A DNA stretch of 12,821 nucleotides from Streptomyces bicolor. Its GTDB lineage: Bacteria; Actinomycetota; Actinomycetes; Streptomycetales; Streptomycetaceae. The stretch lies in assembly GCF_000719285.1 (NCBI RefSeq), contig NZ_JOFS01000071.1:1-12821 (forward strand). Direction: 5' to 3'. Below, one piece after another: positions 1 to 6,004 of this stretch; positions within the stretch are counted from its first letter, which is position 1, and every line of letters starts with the position of its first letter. The position numbers were made by a program, and so were the translations under genes. The notes beneath the pieces were generated by a model. The model worked only from the letters and a program-made list of their open reading frames with translations. It was not told where the DNA came from and did no database searches.

Positions 1-25
1 CGCGTTTCCCTTTCCGGCGGTTCCG

Positions 26-31
26 ACTTTA
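26..31 (-). promoter_or_regulatory. Third rrn-type -10 element (TAAAGT)
   Basis: TAAAGT follows GGATCTGA on the minus strand, matching the other two -10 blocks. I see no good -35 at 17-18 bases; instead CTGACT-GGG-AGTCAG forms an inverted repeat there (plus 48-62). Related GATCTGATAGAGTCGGAA blocks occur inside transcribed Streptomyces rRNA leaders, so this could be a leader or processing element rather than an active promoter. Confidence 0.35.
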
Positions 32-105
32 TCAGATCCTCTCGGGCCTGACTCCCAGTCAGCGGGGCTTGTCTTCGCGGCCGTTGGGCCGTTCCGACGT
101 CTCAA

Positions 106-135
106 ACCTTAGCGGATCCGCTCGGCGATTCCCAA
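106..135 (-). promoter_or_regulatory. Second rrn-type promoter (TTGGGA-18-TAAGGT)
   Basis: On the minus strand TTGGGA (135-130) and TAAGGT (111-106) are separated by 18 bases. The -10 is preceded by GGATCCGC, the same block found before the upstream promoter's -10. A 7-bp inverted repeat (CTCGGCG at 121-127, CGCCGAG at 142-148) flanks its -35. Confidence 0.5.
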
Positions 136-277
136 TCGGGCCGCCGAGTCCCAATTCGAATTGAATTCGGGCATGCCGAAATCAACCCCGTTGGGAGATC
201 GTGCTGGTGGTTTGGTGCCGCTTTCGCGGCGGGAGGTGCTGTCGCAGAACCGTTACGGCTCCGCGGCAACCCGAAGA

Positions 278-306
278 ACTCTACGGATCCGGCTGGGGGC
301 TGTCAA
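278..306 (-). promoter_or_regulatory. Upstream rrn-type promoter (TTGACA-17-TAGAGT)
   Basis: On the minus strand a perfect -35 TTGACA (306-301) is followed by a 17-base spacer and TAGAGT (283-278), which matches 4 of 6 of the -10 consensus. This is the best vegetative-type promoter in the window. A second TTGACA lies 14 bases further upstream (320-315) but has no -10 at the right distance. The promoter points left, away from the marR stop at 350, so it most likely serves the rRNA operon. Confidence 0.65.
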
Positions 307-349
307 GCGTCCCCTGTCAAGATCTTTTGTGTCGGTGCCGGGGCCTGCG

Positions 350-898
350 TCAGTCCAGGTCGCTGAGTCGTCCGCCGGCGTCCGGCTGGGCGTGTTCCAC
401 CCTGCGGAGCAGGCGGGTGAGGACCTCGCCGAGGGTGGTGCGCTCCTCTGCCGAGAGGTCCTGGAGCAGGTCCTCCTCGAAGACGGACGCGAGGCGCATC
501 GCCTCCAGCCACTTCTCGCGGCCCTCCGCGGTGAGCTCGACGATGACGCGGACGCGGTTGGACTCGTCGCGCTCCCGGGTGACCAGACCCTCGGCGGTCA
601 TGCGGTCGATGCGGTGGGTCATGGCGGCCGGGGTGAGGCCGAGGCGCTTGGCGAGGTCGCTGGGGCCCATGCGGTAGGGGGCGCCGGAGAGGACGAGGGC
701 CTTGAGGACCTCCCACTCGGCGTTGCTGATGCCGAGGGCGGCGGTCTGGCGGCCGTAGGCGACGTTCATGCGTCGGTTCAGGCGGGACAGTGCCGAGACG
801 ATCTTCTCGACCTGGGGGTCGAGGTCCTGGAACTCGCGCTGGTAGGCGGCGATCTGTTCTTCGAGGGTCGGCTCACTGACGCCGGGGGTGTCGCCCAT
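350..898 (-). CDS. MarR-family transcriptional regulator
   Basis: This 182-residue protein has the MarR winged helix-turn-helix at about residues 56-125. The recognition helix region is near 89-104 (TPAAMTHRIDRMTAEG), and a charged wing follows at 108-123 (RERDESNRVRVIVELT). Helices at 28-50 and 127-168 would form the dimer interface. MarR proteins bind palindromic operators as dimers and let go when a small ligand or oxidant binds. The gene is divergent from an MFS transporter with 118 bases between starts, so it probably represses the pump and itself. ATG at 898 is the only start that fits. It lacks a Shine-Dalgarno sequence and sits seven bases after a -10-like CATACT, so the mRNA may be leaderless. 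Length is slightly above the usual 140-160 because of an acidic N-terminal extension of about 25 residues. The family is sure; the ligand is unknown. Confidence 0.93.
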   Translation of the reverse strand: MGDTPGVSEPTLEEQIAAYQREFQDLDPQVEKIVSALSRLNRRMNVAYGRQTAALGISNAEWEVLKALVLSGAPYRMGPSDLAKRLGLTPAAMTHRIDRMTAEGLVTRERDESNRVRVIVELTAEGREKWLEAMRLASVFEEDLLQDLSAEERTTLGEVLTRLLRRVEHAQPDAGGRLSDLD

Positions 899-904
899 GG
901 GCCG

Positions 905-933
905 AGTATGGCACGGGCTCGCTTGGCGTTGAA
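905..933 (-). promoter_or_regulatory. Possible marR promoter (leaderless)
   Basis: On the minus strand TTCAAC (933-928), a 17-base spacer and CATACT (910-905) resemble a vegetative promoter with weak -35. A start site about seven bases past the -10 would fall on the A of the marR ATG (898). The GAAG-TT-CTTC dyad at 931-940 overlaps the -35, which would allow autorepression. Confidence 0.4.
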
Positions 934-952
934 GTTCTTCGGCATGTACTGT
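923..952 (+). promoter_or_regulatory. Possible efflux-gene promoter
   Basis: TTGGCG (923-928), 18 bases, then TACTGT (947-952) is a weak vegetative-like match on the plus strand. Transcription would start near 959, inside the tandem repeats, so a bound MarR would block it. Several other arrangements are possible in this A+T-richer patch. Confidence 0.3.
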
Positions 953-977
953 TTAGCTTCGAAGTTTAGCTTTGAAG
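952..977. repeat. Tandem 13-bp direct repeats, probable MarR operator
   Basis: TTTAGCTTCGAAG (952-964) is followed at once by TTTAGCTTTGAAG (965-977), 12 of 13 identical. The first contains the palindrome CTTCGAAG. The second runs into a further dyad, TGAAG-T-CTTCA (973-983), and GAAG-TT-CTTC lies at 931-940. Repeated GAAG/CTTC half-sites in the only intergenic space of a marR-efflux pair are what a MarR operator should look like. Binding itself is inferred. Confidence 0.6.
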
Positions 978-1005
978 TCTTCAGATCTGCATCCGAGAGA
1001 TATGA

Positions 1006-1011
1006 GAGAGG
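1006..1011 (+). promoter_or_regulatory. Ribosome binding site deciding the efflux start
   Basis: GAGAGG ends five bases before GTG at 1017, the best Shine-Dalgarno spacing among the candidate starts (TTG 972, ATG 1002, GTG 1011, GTG 1017, ATG 1029). The TTG at 972 lies inside the operator repeats and is unlikely. Confidence 0.6.
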
Positions 1012-1016
1012 TGAAC

Positions 1017-2309
1017 GTGACCAGGGCGATGGGCGCAGCGATGCGCCGGATCCACGTGGGCAACGCACTCAGCGCGTTCGGGCTCGGTTTCACCGTCCCC
1101 TACCTGTACGTCTATGTGGCGCAGGTACGGGGGCTGGGTTCCATGACGGCGGGGCTCGTCCTCGCCGTCTTCGCCGTGGCCGCGCTGGTCGTGCTGCCGT
1201 TCGCCGGGCGGGCGATCGTCCGGCGGGGCCCGCTTCCGGTGCTGCTCGCCGCTCTGGTCACCGCCGCGCTGGGGGCGCTGAGCCTGGGACTCGCGGGAAG
1301 TGCGGCGGCCGTACTGCTGTCGGCGGCCGCGCTCGGGGCGGGGCAGGCCGTGATGCAGCCGGCGCTCGCGACGATGATCGTGGACTGCTCCACGGCTGAG
1401 ACCCGGTCACGTGCGTTCGCGATGCAGTTCTTTCTGCAGAACCTCGGGCTGGGCGTTGGCGGGCTCATCGGCGGGCATCTCGTGGACGCGTCGAGCGTCT
1501 CGTCCTTCACGCTGCTGTTCGCGATCGAGGCGGCGATGTTCCTGCTGCTCGTCGTGGTGATGTCGACGGTGCGGATGCCGCGGGCGCCGCGCATCGAGGG
1601 TGCGCCGGGGGCCGGCTCGGCGAAGGGGAGCTGGAAGCAGTTGCTCGGGAACCGGGCGATGGTGCAGCTGTGTGTGCTGGGCTTCGTGTTGTTCTTCGCC
1701 TGCTACGGGCAGTTCGAGTCGGGGCTGAGTGCGTACGGGGTCGAGGCCGCCGGGGTGTCGACGTCCGCGCTCGGGACCGCGCTGGCTGCGAACACCGCGA
1801 TGATCGTGGTGGCGCAGTTCGCCGTGCTGAAGTTCGTCGAGCGGCGGAGGCGGTCACGGGTGATCGCGGCTGTGGGTTTGATCTGGGCCGTGGCGTGGGT
1901 CGCTGCGGGGTATGCGGGGCTCGGGCACGGGAGTCAGGAGATGGCCACGGCTGCCTTCGTCTCCACGTATGCGCTGTTCGGGCTGGGTGAGGCGATGTTG
2001 TCGCCGACGGTCGCCCCGCTGGTCGCGGACGTGGCGCCGGAGGGGATGGCTGGGCAGTACAACTCCGCGTTCGCCCTGGTCAAGCAGCTCGCGTTGGCGG
2101 TTGGGCCGGCGGTGGGTGGACCCATGGGGGCCTCGCTGCATGGGCCGTACGTCGTGACGTTCCTGTTGTTCTCGTTGGGGATCACCTATCTCGCGCTGCG
2201 GCTGGGGCGTGAGCTCAGCGCGGTGCAGGACCGGCCGTGGCTGGGGAAGAGCCGGGTTGTGGCGCAGGGGGCGGCCTCACCGGTGGGGCAGTCCCAGGCG
2301 CATGCCTGA
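1017..2309 (+). CDS. Major facilitator superfamily efflux transporter
   Basis: This 430-residue integral membrane protein shows about 12 hydrophobic segments in two halves. The first half covers about residues 14-185. A hydrophilic loop at 186-212 links the halves, and the second half covers about 215-397, followed by a polar tail. A degenerate MFS motif A lies after segment 2 (GRAIVRRGPLPV, 64-75); its usual acidic residue is replaced by valine. GLGVGG (144-149) and GPAVGG (363-368) are glycine-rich helices like those of drug/proton antiporters. Length fits the 12-helix drug antiporter families. Its partner is the divergent marR gene at 350-898, whose product likely represses it. Substrate cannot be read from the sequence; a toxic organic compound or antibiotic is the usual inference. 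The GTG start at 1017 was chosen for its Shine-Dalgarno; ATG 1002 or GTG 1011 would add a few residues. Confidence 0.9.
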   Translation: MTRAMGAAMRRIHVGNALSAFGLGFTVPYLYVYVAQVRGLGSMTAGLVLAVFAVAALVVLPFAGRAIVRRGPLPVLLAALVTAALGALSLGLAGSAAAVLLSAAALGAGQAVMQPALATMIVDCSTAETRSRAFAMQFFLQNLGLGVGGLIGGHLVDASSVSSFTLLFAIEAAMFLLLVVVMSTVRMPRAPRIEGAPGAGSAKGSWKQLLGNRAMVQLCVLGFVLFFACYGQFESGLSAYGVEAAGVSTSALGTALAANTAMIVVAQFAVLKFVERRRRSRVIAAVGLIWAVAWVAAGYAGLGHGSQEMATAAFVSTYALFGLGEAMLSPTVAPLVADVAPEGMAGQYNSAFALVKQLALAVGPAVGGPMGASLHGPYVVTFLLFSLGITYLALRLGRELSAVQDRPWLGKSRVVAQGAASPVGQSQAHA

Positions 2310-2341
2310 CATGTGCCCTGCCCGCTGAGTGGCGCCCCTCG

Positions 2342-4000
2342 CTAGCGGCCCGCCCCCTGCGGGAGTGCGAACTCGCACCACACCGCTTTTCCACCCCCCG
2401 GCGTCCTGCGTGAGCCCCAGGCGGAGGCGATGGTGGCGACGATGGCGATGCCTCTGCCCGACTCGTCGGCCGGTTCGGCGCGTCGGCGGCGGGGGAGGTG
2501 GTCGTCGCCGTCGGTGACCTCGATGATCAGGCGGCGGTCGGTGCGGCGGAGCCGTAGCCGCATGGGTGGGGTGCCGTGTTGGAGTGAGTTGGCGACCAGC
2601 TCGCTCGTCGCCAGGACGCCCAGGTCGTGCAGGTCGGTCGGGAAGCGCCAGCTCGTCAGGACGCCGGAGGCGAAGGCACGCGCGCGTGGGGCCGCCTCCA
2701 CACCGCCGAGGAGTTCCAGGGCGGCGTTGCGGAAGAGGTCGCTGTCGGGGCCCGTGCGGGCCGGGTGCTGGAGGACCAGGACGGCGACGTCGTCGTCGTG
2801 GTCCGCCGTGACACCGGCGGAGCGGACCAGGCGGTCGCAGATCACCTGGGGGGTGCCGGTCGCGCCGGCCAGCGCGCGCTCCAGGGACGCGATGCCCTCG
2901 TCCAGGTCCTCGTCGCGGCGTTCGACGAGGCCGTCGGTGTAGAGCACCGCCGTGGAGCCGGGGCTCAGGGCGATCGAGCCGGACGCGTGCATCCAGCCGC
3001 CCGTGCCGAGGGGCGGGCCGGTGGGTTCGTCGGCGCGCTCGACCGCGCCGTTCTCGTCGCGGACCAGGATCGGGAGGTGGCCGGCGGATGCGTACACCAG
3101 GCGGCCCTCGTTCGGGTCGTGGACGGCGTAGACGCAGGTGGCGATCTGGTTGGCGTCGATCTCCGTCGCCAGGCCGTCCAGCAGCTGGAGCACCTCGTGC
3201 GGGGGGAGATCCAGGCGGGCGTACGCCCTCACCGCCGTACGGAGTTGGCCCATGACCGCTGCCGCGCGTACGCCCCTGCCCATGACGTCGCCGATCACGA
3301 GGGCCGTGCGGCCGCCGCCCAGGGTGATCACGTCGTACCAGTCGCCGCCGACCGCGGCCTCCGTGCCGCCGGGGTGGTAAGTGGCGGCGATGCGCAGGTC
3401 GTCCGGTTCTTCGAGCTCCTGGGGGAGGAGGGAGCGCTGGAGGGTGACGGCCGTTTCGCGTTGGCGGCGTTCGCTGGCGCGGAGGCGTTCGGCGGCTTCC
3501 GCGTGGTCGGTGACGTCCGTGGCGAAGACGAGGACGCCGCCGTCGCCCTCGGTGACCGGGGTGCAGGTGAAGGTGTAGGAGCGGCCGTCGGGGGCCTTGC
3601 GGGACTTGAGGGTGCGGGGCTTGCCGCTGCGCAGGACCTGGTCGAGGAGCGGAAGCAGGCCCAGTTCGGCCAGCTCGGGCAGCGCCTCGCGCGCGGGTTC
3701 ACCGGGGGGCCGTACGCCGAAGGCCGTGACGTAGGCGTCGTTGACGTAGGCGAGTCGGTGGTCGGAGCCGTGGACGAGGGCGACCAGGGACGGGACGCGG
3801 TCCAGGACCTCGCGGACCGGCAGCTCGTCCAGGGCGGGGATCGGCGTGGCCTCGTCGGTGAGGTGTTCGGCGCGGGCCGCGGGGACGGCGCCCGGGTTCT
3901 CCCCCCGGCGGTCCTGGGTGACCGCCGCCGTGCTTTCGGTCCGCGCTGCGGCGCGGCGCTGCGTTCCGGGGAGCCGGGCGCTCCAGCGCGTGAAGTTCAC
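2342..4000 (-). CDS. PAS / SpoIIE-PP2C phosphatase / HATPase regulatory protein
   Basis: This 552-residue soluble protein has three domains. A PAS sensor lies at about 60-170 (VPSLVALVHGSDHRLAYVND). A SpoIIE-type PP2C phosphatase covers about 185-412, with metal-binding motifs GGDWYDV (218-224), IGDVMGRG (236-243), ASAGHLP (304-310), LYTDGLVE (353-360) and DHDDDVAVL (400-408). A GHKL ATPase like RsbW anti-sigma kinases lies at about 425-546, with the N box LATSELVANSLQHG (463-476), G1 motif EVTDGDD (494-500) and G2 motif ESGRGIAIV (513-521). In the family such proteins dephosphorylate anti-anti-sigma factors and the kinase phosphorylates them, so this protein may run both arms of a partner switch. 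All catalytic aspartates I expect are present. There is no membrane segment, so it acts in the cytoplasm. The GTG start at 4000 follows GAGG and AAGGA. The gene converges on the MFS gene with a 32-base gap. No STAS partner is encoded in the window. Confidence 0.92.
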   Translation of the reverse strand: MNFTRWSARLPGTQRRAAARTESTAAVTQDRRGENPGAVPAARAEHLTDEATPIPALDELPVREVLDRVPSLVALVHGSDHRLAYVNDAYVTAFGVRPPGEPAREALPELAELGLLPLLDQVLRSGKPRTLKSRKAPDGRSYTFTCTPVTEGDGGVLVFATDVTDHAEAAERLRASERRQRETAVTLQRSLLPQELEEPDDLRIAATYHPGGTEAAVGGDWYDVITLGGGRTALVIGDVMGRGVRAAAVMGQLRTAVRAYARLDLPPHEVLQLLDGLATEIDANQIATCVYAVHDPNEGRLVYASAGHLPILVRDENGAVERADEPTGPPLGTGGWMHASGSIALSPGSTAVLYTDGLVERRDEDLDEGIASLERALAGATGTPQVICDRLVRSAGVTADHDDDVAVLVLQHPARTGPDSDLFRNAALELLGGVEAAPRARAFASGVLTSWRFPTDLHDLGVLATSELVANSLQHGTPPMRLRLRRTDRRLIIEVTDGDDHLPRRRRAEPADESGRGIAIVATIASAWGSRRTPGGGKAVWCEFALPQGAGR

Positions 4001-4239
4001 GAATCCTTGCCTCGTGTCGTCGTCTTCTGCCGGCTCCGGACCCGGCCTGGGGTCTGAGGGGTGGCACCAGCACCCCGGGGTTGCAGCACTGTGAGAGAGC
4101 CTCGCGGGTCGAAGGGCGGGCGGGTGCCCGTCCGGGGTCGTCCAGGGTCGGGATCGGTTCGGGGATCAGTCTGGCAGTGCGGCCGACCTGGCCGACACCC
4201 GTCAGACGCCTGCCCCGTCGGTGGAGTTCCTGGGTCCGG
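4001..4239 (-). other. Intergenic region between ndh-like gene and PAS-PP2C gene
   Basis: These 239 bases hold no gene. They must contain the end of the oxidoreductase mRNA and either a promoter for the PAS-PP2C gene or read-through from upstream; both genes point left. I see no clear -10/-35 pair and no hairpin with a T-run. Present are GGGGTG/CACCCC (4058-4063 with 4071-4076, 7-base loop), which would lie in the PAS-PP2C 5' leader, a GGCCGAC direct repeat (4181-4187, 4190-4196) and one arm of a 10-bp inverted repeat (4134-4143). Confidence 0.5.
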
Positions 4240-5619
4240 TCAGGACGACCCCTTCGTGTCGTCTCCCGGGTTGAGGTGATGCTTTCCACCGGCCGCGAGT
4301 TCGAACTCCGCTCGGGGATGTTCGAGTGATCCGAGGGAGACGACCTCCCTTTTGAAGAGCCCCGACAGTGTCCACTCGGCCAGGACGCGGGCCTTGCGGT
4401 TGAAGGTCGGCACCCTGCTGAGGTGGTAGACGCGGTGCATGAACCAGGCAGGGTAGCCCTTCAGCTTGCGGCCGTAGACGTGTGCGACGCCCTTGTGGAA
4501 GCCGAGGGAGGCGACCGATCCCGCGTACTTGTGGGCGTACGCCTCCAGGGGTTCGCCACGCAGGGTGTGCGCGATGTTGTCGCCGAGCACCTTGGCTTGG
4601 CGCAGGGCGTGCTGGGCGTTGGGGGCGCACTCCGTGCCCGGTTCGCGGGCGGTGACGTCGGGGACGGCGGCGGCGTCTCCCGCGGCCCACGCGTGCGTGG
4701 TGCCCTCGATCGTCAGCTCCGGGGTGCACCTCAGCCTGCCGCGCGCGTTGAGAGGAAGGTCGGTCGCGGCGAGGATCGGGTGGGGTTTGACGCCGGCCGT
4801 CCAGACGACCGTACGGGTCGGGAAACGGGCACCGTCGCTGAGGACGGCCACGCGGTCCGCGCAGGACTCCAGGCGGGTGTGCAGGCGTACGTCGATGTTG
4901 CGGCGGCGCAGTTCGGTGACGGTGTAGCGGCCCATGTCCTCGCCGACCTCGGGCAGGATGCGGTCGGAGGCCTCGACCAGGATCCACTTCGTGTCCTCGG
5001 GCCGGACGTTGTGGTAATAGCGCGTGGCGTAGCGGGCCATGTCCTCGAGTTCGCCGAGCGCCTCCACACCCGCGTAGCCGCCGCCAACGAACACGAAGGT
5101 GAGGGCCGCGTCGCGGATCGCGGGGTCGCGGGTGGAGGAGGCGATGTCCATCTGCTCGATGACGTGGTTGCGCAGCCCGATGGCCTCCTCGACCGTCTTG
5201 AAGCCGATGGCGTGGTCGGCCAGGCCCGGAATGGGGAGGGTGCGCGAGACGGAGCCGGGGGCGAGGACCAGTTCGTCGTACGACAGCTGTTCGGTGCCGG
5301 TGCCCTCCTCCTCGGTGGCGAGGGTGGTGAGGGTCGCGGTGCGCTTGGCGTGGTCGATGGCCGTGGCCTCGCCGATGATGATCCGGCACTGCGGCAGGAC
5401 GCGGCGCAGCGGTGCCACCACATGGCGCGGCGAGATGGAGCCGGCGGCCGCTTCCGGGAGGAACGGCTGATAGGTCATGTACGGGTCGGGAGTGACGACC
5501 GTGATCTCGGCTTCGCCCCGGCCGAGTTCCTGTTTCAGCCTCCGCTGAAGGCGCAGGGCCGTGTACATCCCGACGTAGCCGCCGCCGACAACGAGAATGC
5601 GCGCACGTTCCTTCACCAT
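4240..5619 (-). CDS. Type II NADH dehydrogenase-like FAD oxidoreductase
   Basis: This 459-residue protein (counting from ATG 5619) belongs to the two-dinucleotide-binding pyridine nucleotide-disulfide oxidoreductase fold, NDH-2 type. The FAD-binding motif ILVVGGGYVGMY is at 8-19 and the NAD(P)H-binding motif FVFVGGGYAGVE at 176-187. The second FAD contact WAAGDAAAVPD is at 311-321, and AQHALRQA follows at 335-342. NDH-2 enzymes pass electrons from NADH to quinone at the inner membrane face without pumping protons. The basic, aromatic C-terminal part (about 375-425, with GYPAWFMHRVYH) fits membrane-surface attachment; there is no transmembrane helix. Length is usual (about 400-470). A divergent tetR gene shares its upstream region. 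Start choice is weak: GTG 5652 would add 11 basic residues, and neither start has a strong Shine-Dalgarno. I see no Rex-type operator. A related NAD(P)/FAD reductase is the alternative. Confidence 0.85.
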   Translation of the reverse strand: MVKERARILVVGGGYVGMYTALRLQRRLKQELGRGEAEITVVTPDPYMTYQPFLPEAAAGSISPRHVVAPLRRVLPQCRIIIGEATAIDHAKRTATLTTLATEEEGTGTEQLSYDELVLAPGSVSRTLPIPGLADHAIGFKTVEEAIGLRNHVIEQMDIASSTRDPAIRDAALTFVFVGGGYAGVEALGELEDMARYATRYYHNVRPEDTKWILVEASDRILPEVGEDMGRYTVTELRRRNIDVRLHTRLESCADRVAVLSDGARFPTRTVVWTAGVKPHPILAATDLPLNARGRLRCTPELTIEGTTHAWAAGDAAAVPDVTAREPGTECAPNAQHALRQAKVLGDNIAHTLRGEPLEAYAHKYAGSVASLGFHKGVAHVYGRKLKGYPAWFMHRVYHLSRVPTFNRKARVLAEWTLSGLFKREVVSLGSLEHPRAEFELAAGGKHHLNPGDDTKGSS

Positions 5620-5890
5620 CCCATGACGCACCCGGCGCTTGCGTTTGTCCACAGGCTCGACAATTTGTGTGACCGGAGGCCGTCGACCTCACGGTTTGGC
5701 CGAATTGCCGGAGTGCGCGGAAACGCCGCAGGTCAGTGGGTGTGCGCCGGGGGATCGCGGGTGGCTCAATCGGGACGTAAACGACTCGTACTCCGATCGA
5801 GGGGCGCTCCGTGCGGAACGTGCCCCTTCTGAATTGAGTCCCGCTCAACTATGTTCGTATGTCGACGGGGTGTAGGGGGATGCGCTCTTC

Positions 5891-5918
5891 GGGTCCGTGA
5901 GTCACACACGGCGGACCC
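5891..5918. repeat. 7-bp inverted repeat (GGGTCCG/CGGACCC)
   Basis: GGGTCCG (5891-5897) and CGGACCC (5912-5918) flank 14 bases. Nested inside is GTGA-G-TCAC (5897-5905), a 9-base dyad. It lies upstream of the likely tetR promoter, so it is either a second regulator site or an RNA hairpin in a longer transcript; no T-run follows. Confidence 0.4.
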
Positions 5919-5929
5919 GTAGTCCGGGC

Positions 5930-5957
5930 TTGTTCCGCGACGCTCCGGCTTTGCAAT
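5930..5957 (+). promoter_or_regulatory. Possible tetR promoter
   Basis: TTGTTC (5930-5935), 16 bases, TGCAAT (5952-5957) is a moderate vegetative-type match. The -10 overlaps the left arm of the inverted repeat at 5955-5989, as expected for an autorepressed tetR gene. Confidence 0.35.
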
Positions 5958-5989
5958 GACGGGGAGAGTCTCCGGGGGGAGACGTCATT
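5955..5989. repeat. Compound inverted repeat, probable TetR operator
   Basis: AATGAC (5955-5960) and GTCATT (5984-5989) are exact inverted arms 23 bases apart. Between them GGAGA-G-TCTCC (5963-5973) is a perfect dyad, and GTCTCC-GGGG-GGAGAC (5968-5983) is another. It lies immediately upstream of the tetR Shine-Dalgarno. TetR dimers bind such dyads, commonly next to their own gene, so autoregulation is a fair inference. Confidence 0.5.
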
Positions 5990-5992
5990 ACC

Positions 5993-5998
5993 GGGGGA
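5993..5998 (+). promoter_or_regulatory. Ribosome binding site favouring the upstream tetR start
   Basis: GGGGGA ends six bases before ATG 6005. The alternative ATG at 6077 is preceded only by GGGCGGCACG, a poorer match, so the longer protein is preferred although its first 40 residues look unstructured. Confidence 0.55.
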
Positions 5999-6004
5999 TC
6001 GCTT

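Larger units (their letters stand above)
1..320 (-). promoter_or_regulatory. rRNA operon leader and tandem promoter region
   Basis: No convincing gene lies here. Read on the minus strand, the left edge runs through a GATCTGATAAAGTCGGAA block followed by GGAAAGGGAAACGCG. From memory this is the kind of sequence found in the promoter/leader region upstream of Streptomyces 16S rRNA genes. Three -10-like blocks share the form GGATCYG(N)TA(A/G)(A/G)GT: TAGAGT at 278-283, TAAGGT at 106-111 and TAAAGT at 26-31. Streptomyces rRNA operons are known to have several tandem promoters. The rRNA genes themselves would lie beyond position 1 and are not seen. Assignment to rRNA is recognition plus inference. 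Confidence 0.7.
5620..6004. promoter_or_regulatory. Divergent control region between oxidoreductase and tetR genes
   Basis: About 385 bases carry no convincing gene and serve two divergent genes. Three dyads are visible: TTGAG/CTCAA (5834-5848), GGGTCCG/CGGACCC (5891-5918) and a compound repeat just before tetR (5955-5989). I found no clear promoter for the oxidoreductase on the minus strand. Confidence 0.6.

Noticed and set aside
161..1399. 412-codon plus-strand open frame over the rrn region, marR and the start of the efflux gene
   Set aside because: It crosses a promoter region and two real genes in other frames and ends in Arg/Gly-rich sequence; no homology is recognisable.
4058..4076. 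GGGGTG/CACCCC hairpin as a terminator of the oxidoreductase gene
   Set aside because: It is about 165 bases past the stop and much nearer the PAS-PP2C start, with no T-run; a chance or leader hairpin is as likely.
2627..5832. Long plus-strand open frames (2627-4057 and 4423-5832) opposite the PP2C and oxidoreductase genes
   Set aside because: They mirror the third-position GC bias of the minus-strand genes and contain no family motif.
5834..5848. TTGAG-TCCCG-CTCAA as a heat-shock HAIR (HspR) site
   Set aside because: HAIR sites have CTTGAGT and ACTCAAG seven bases apart; here the arms are shorter and too close.
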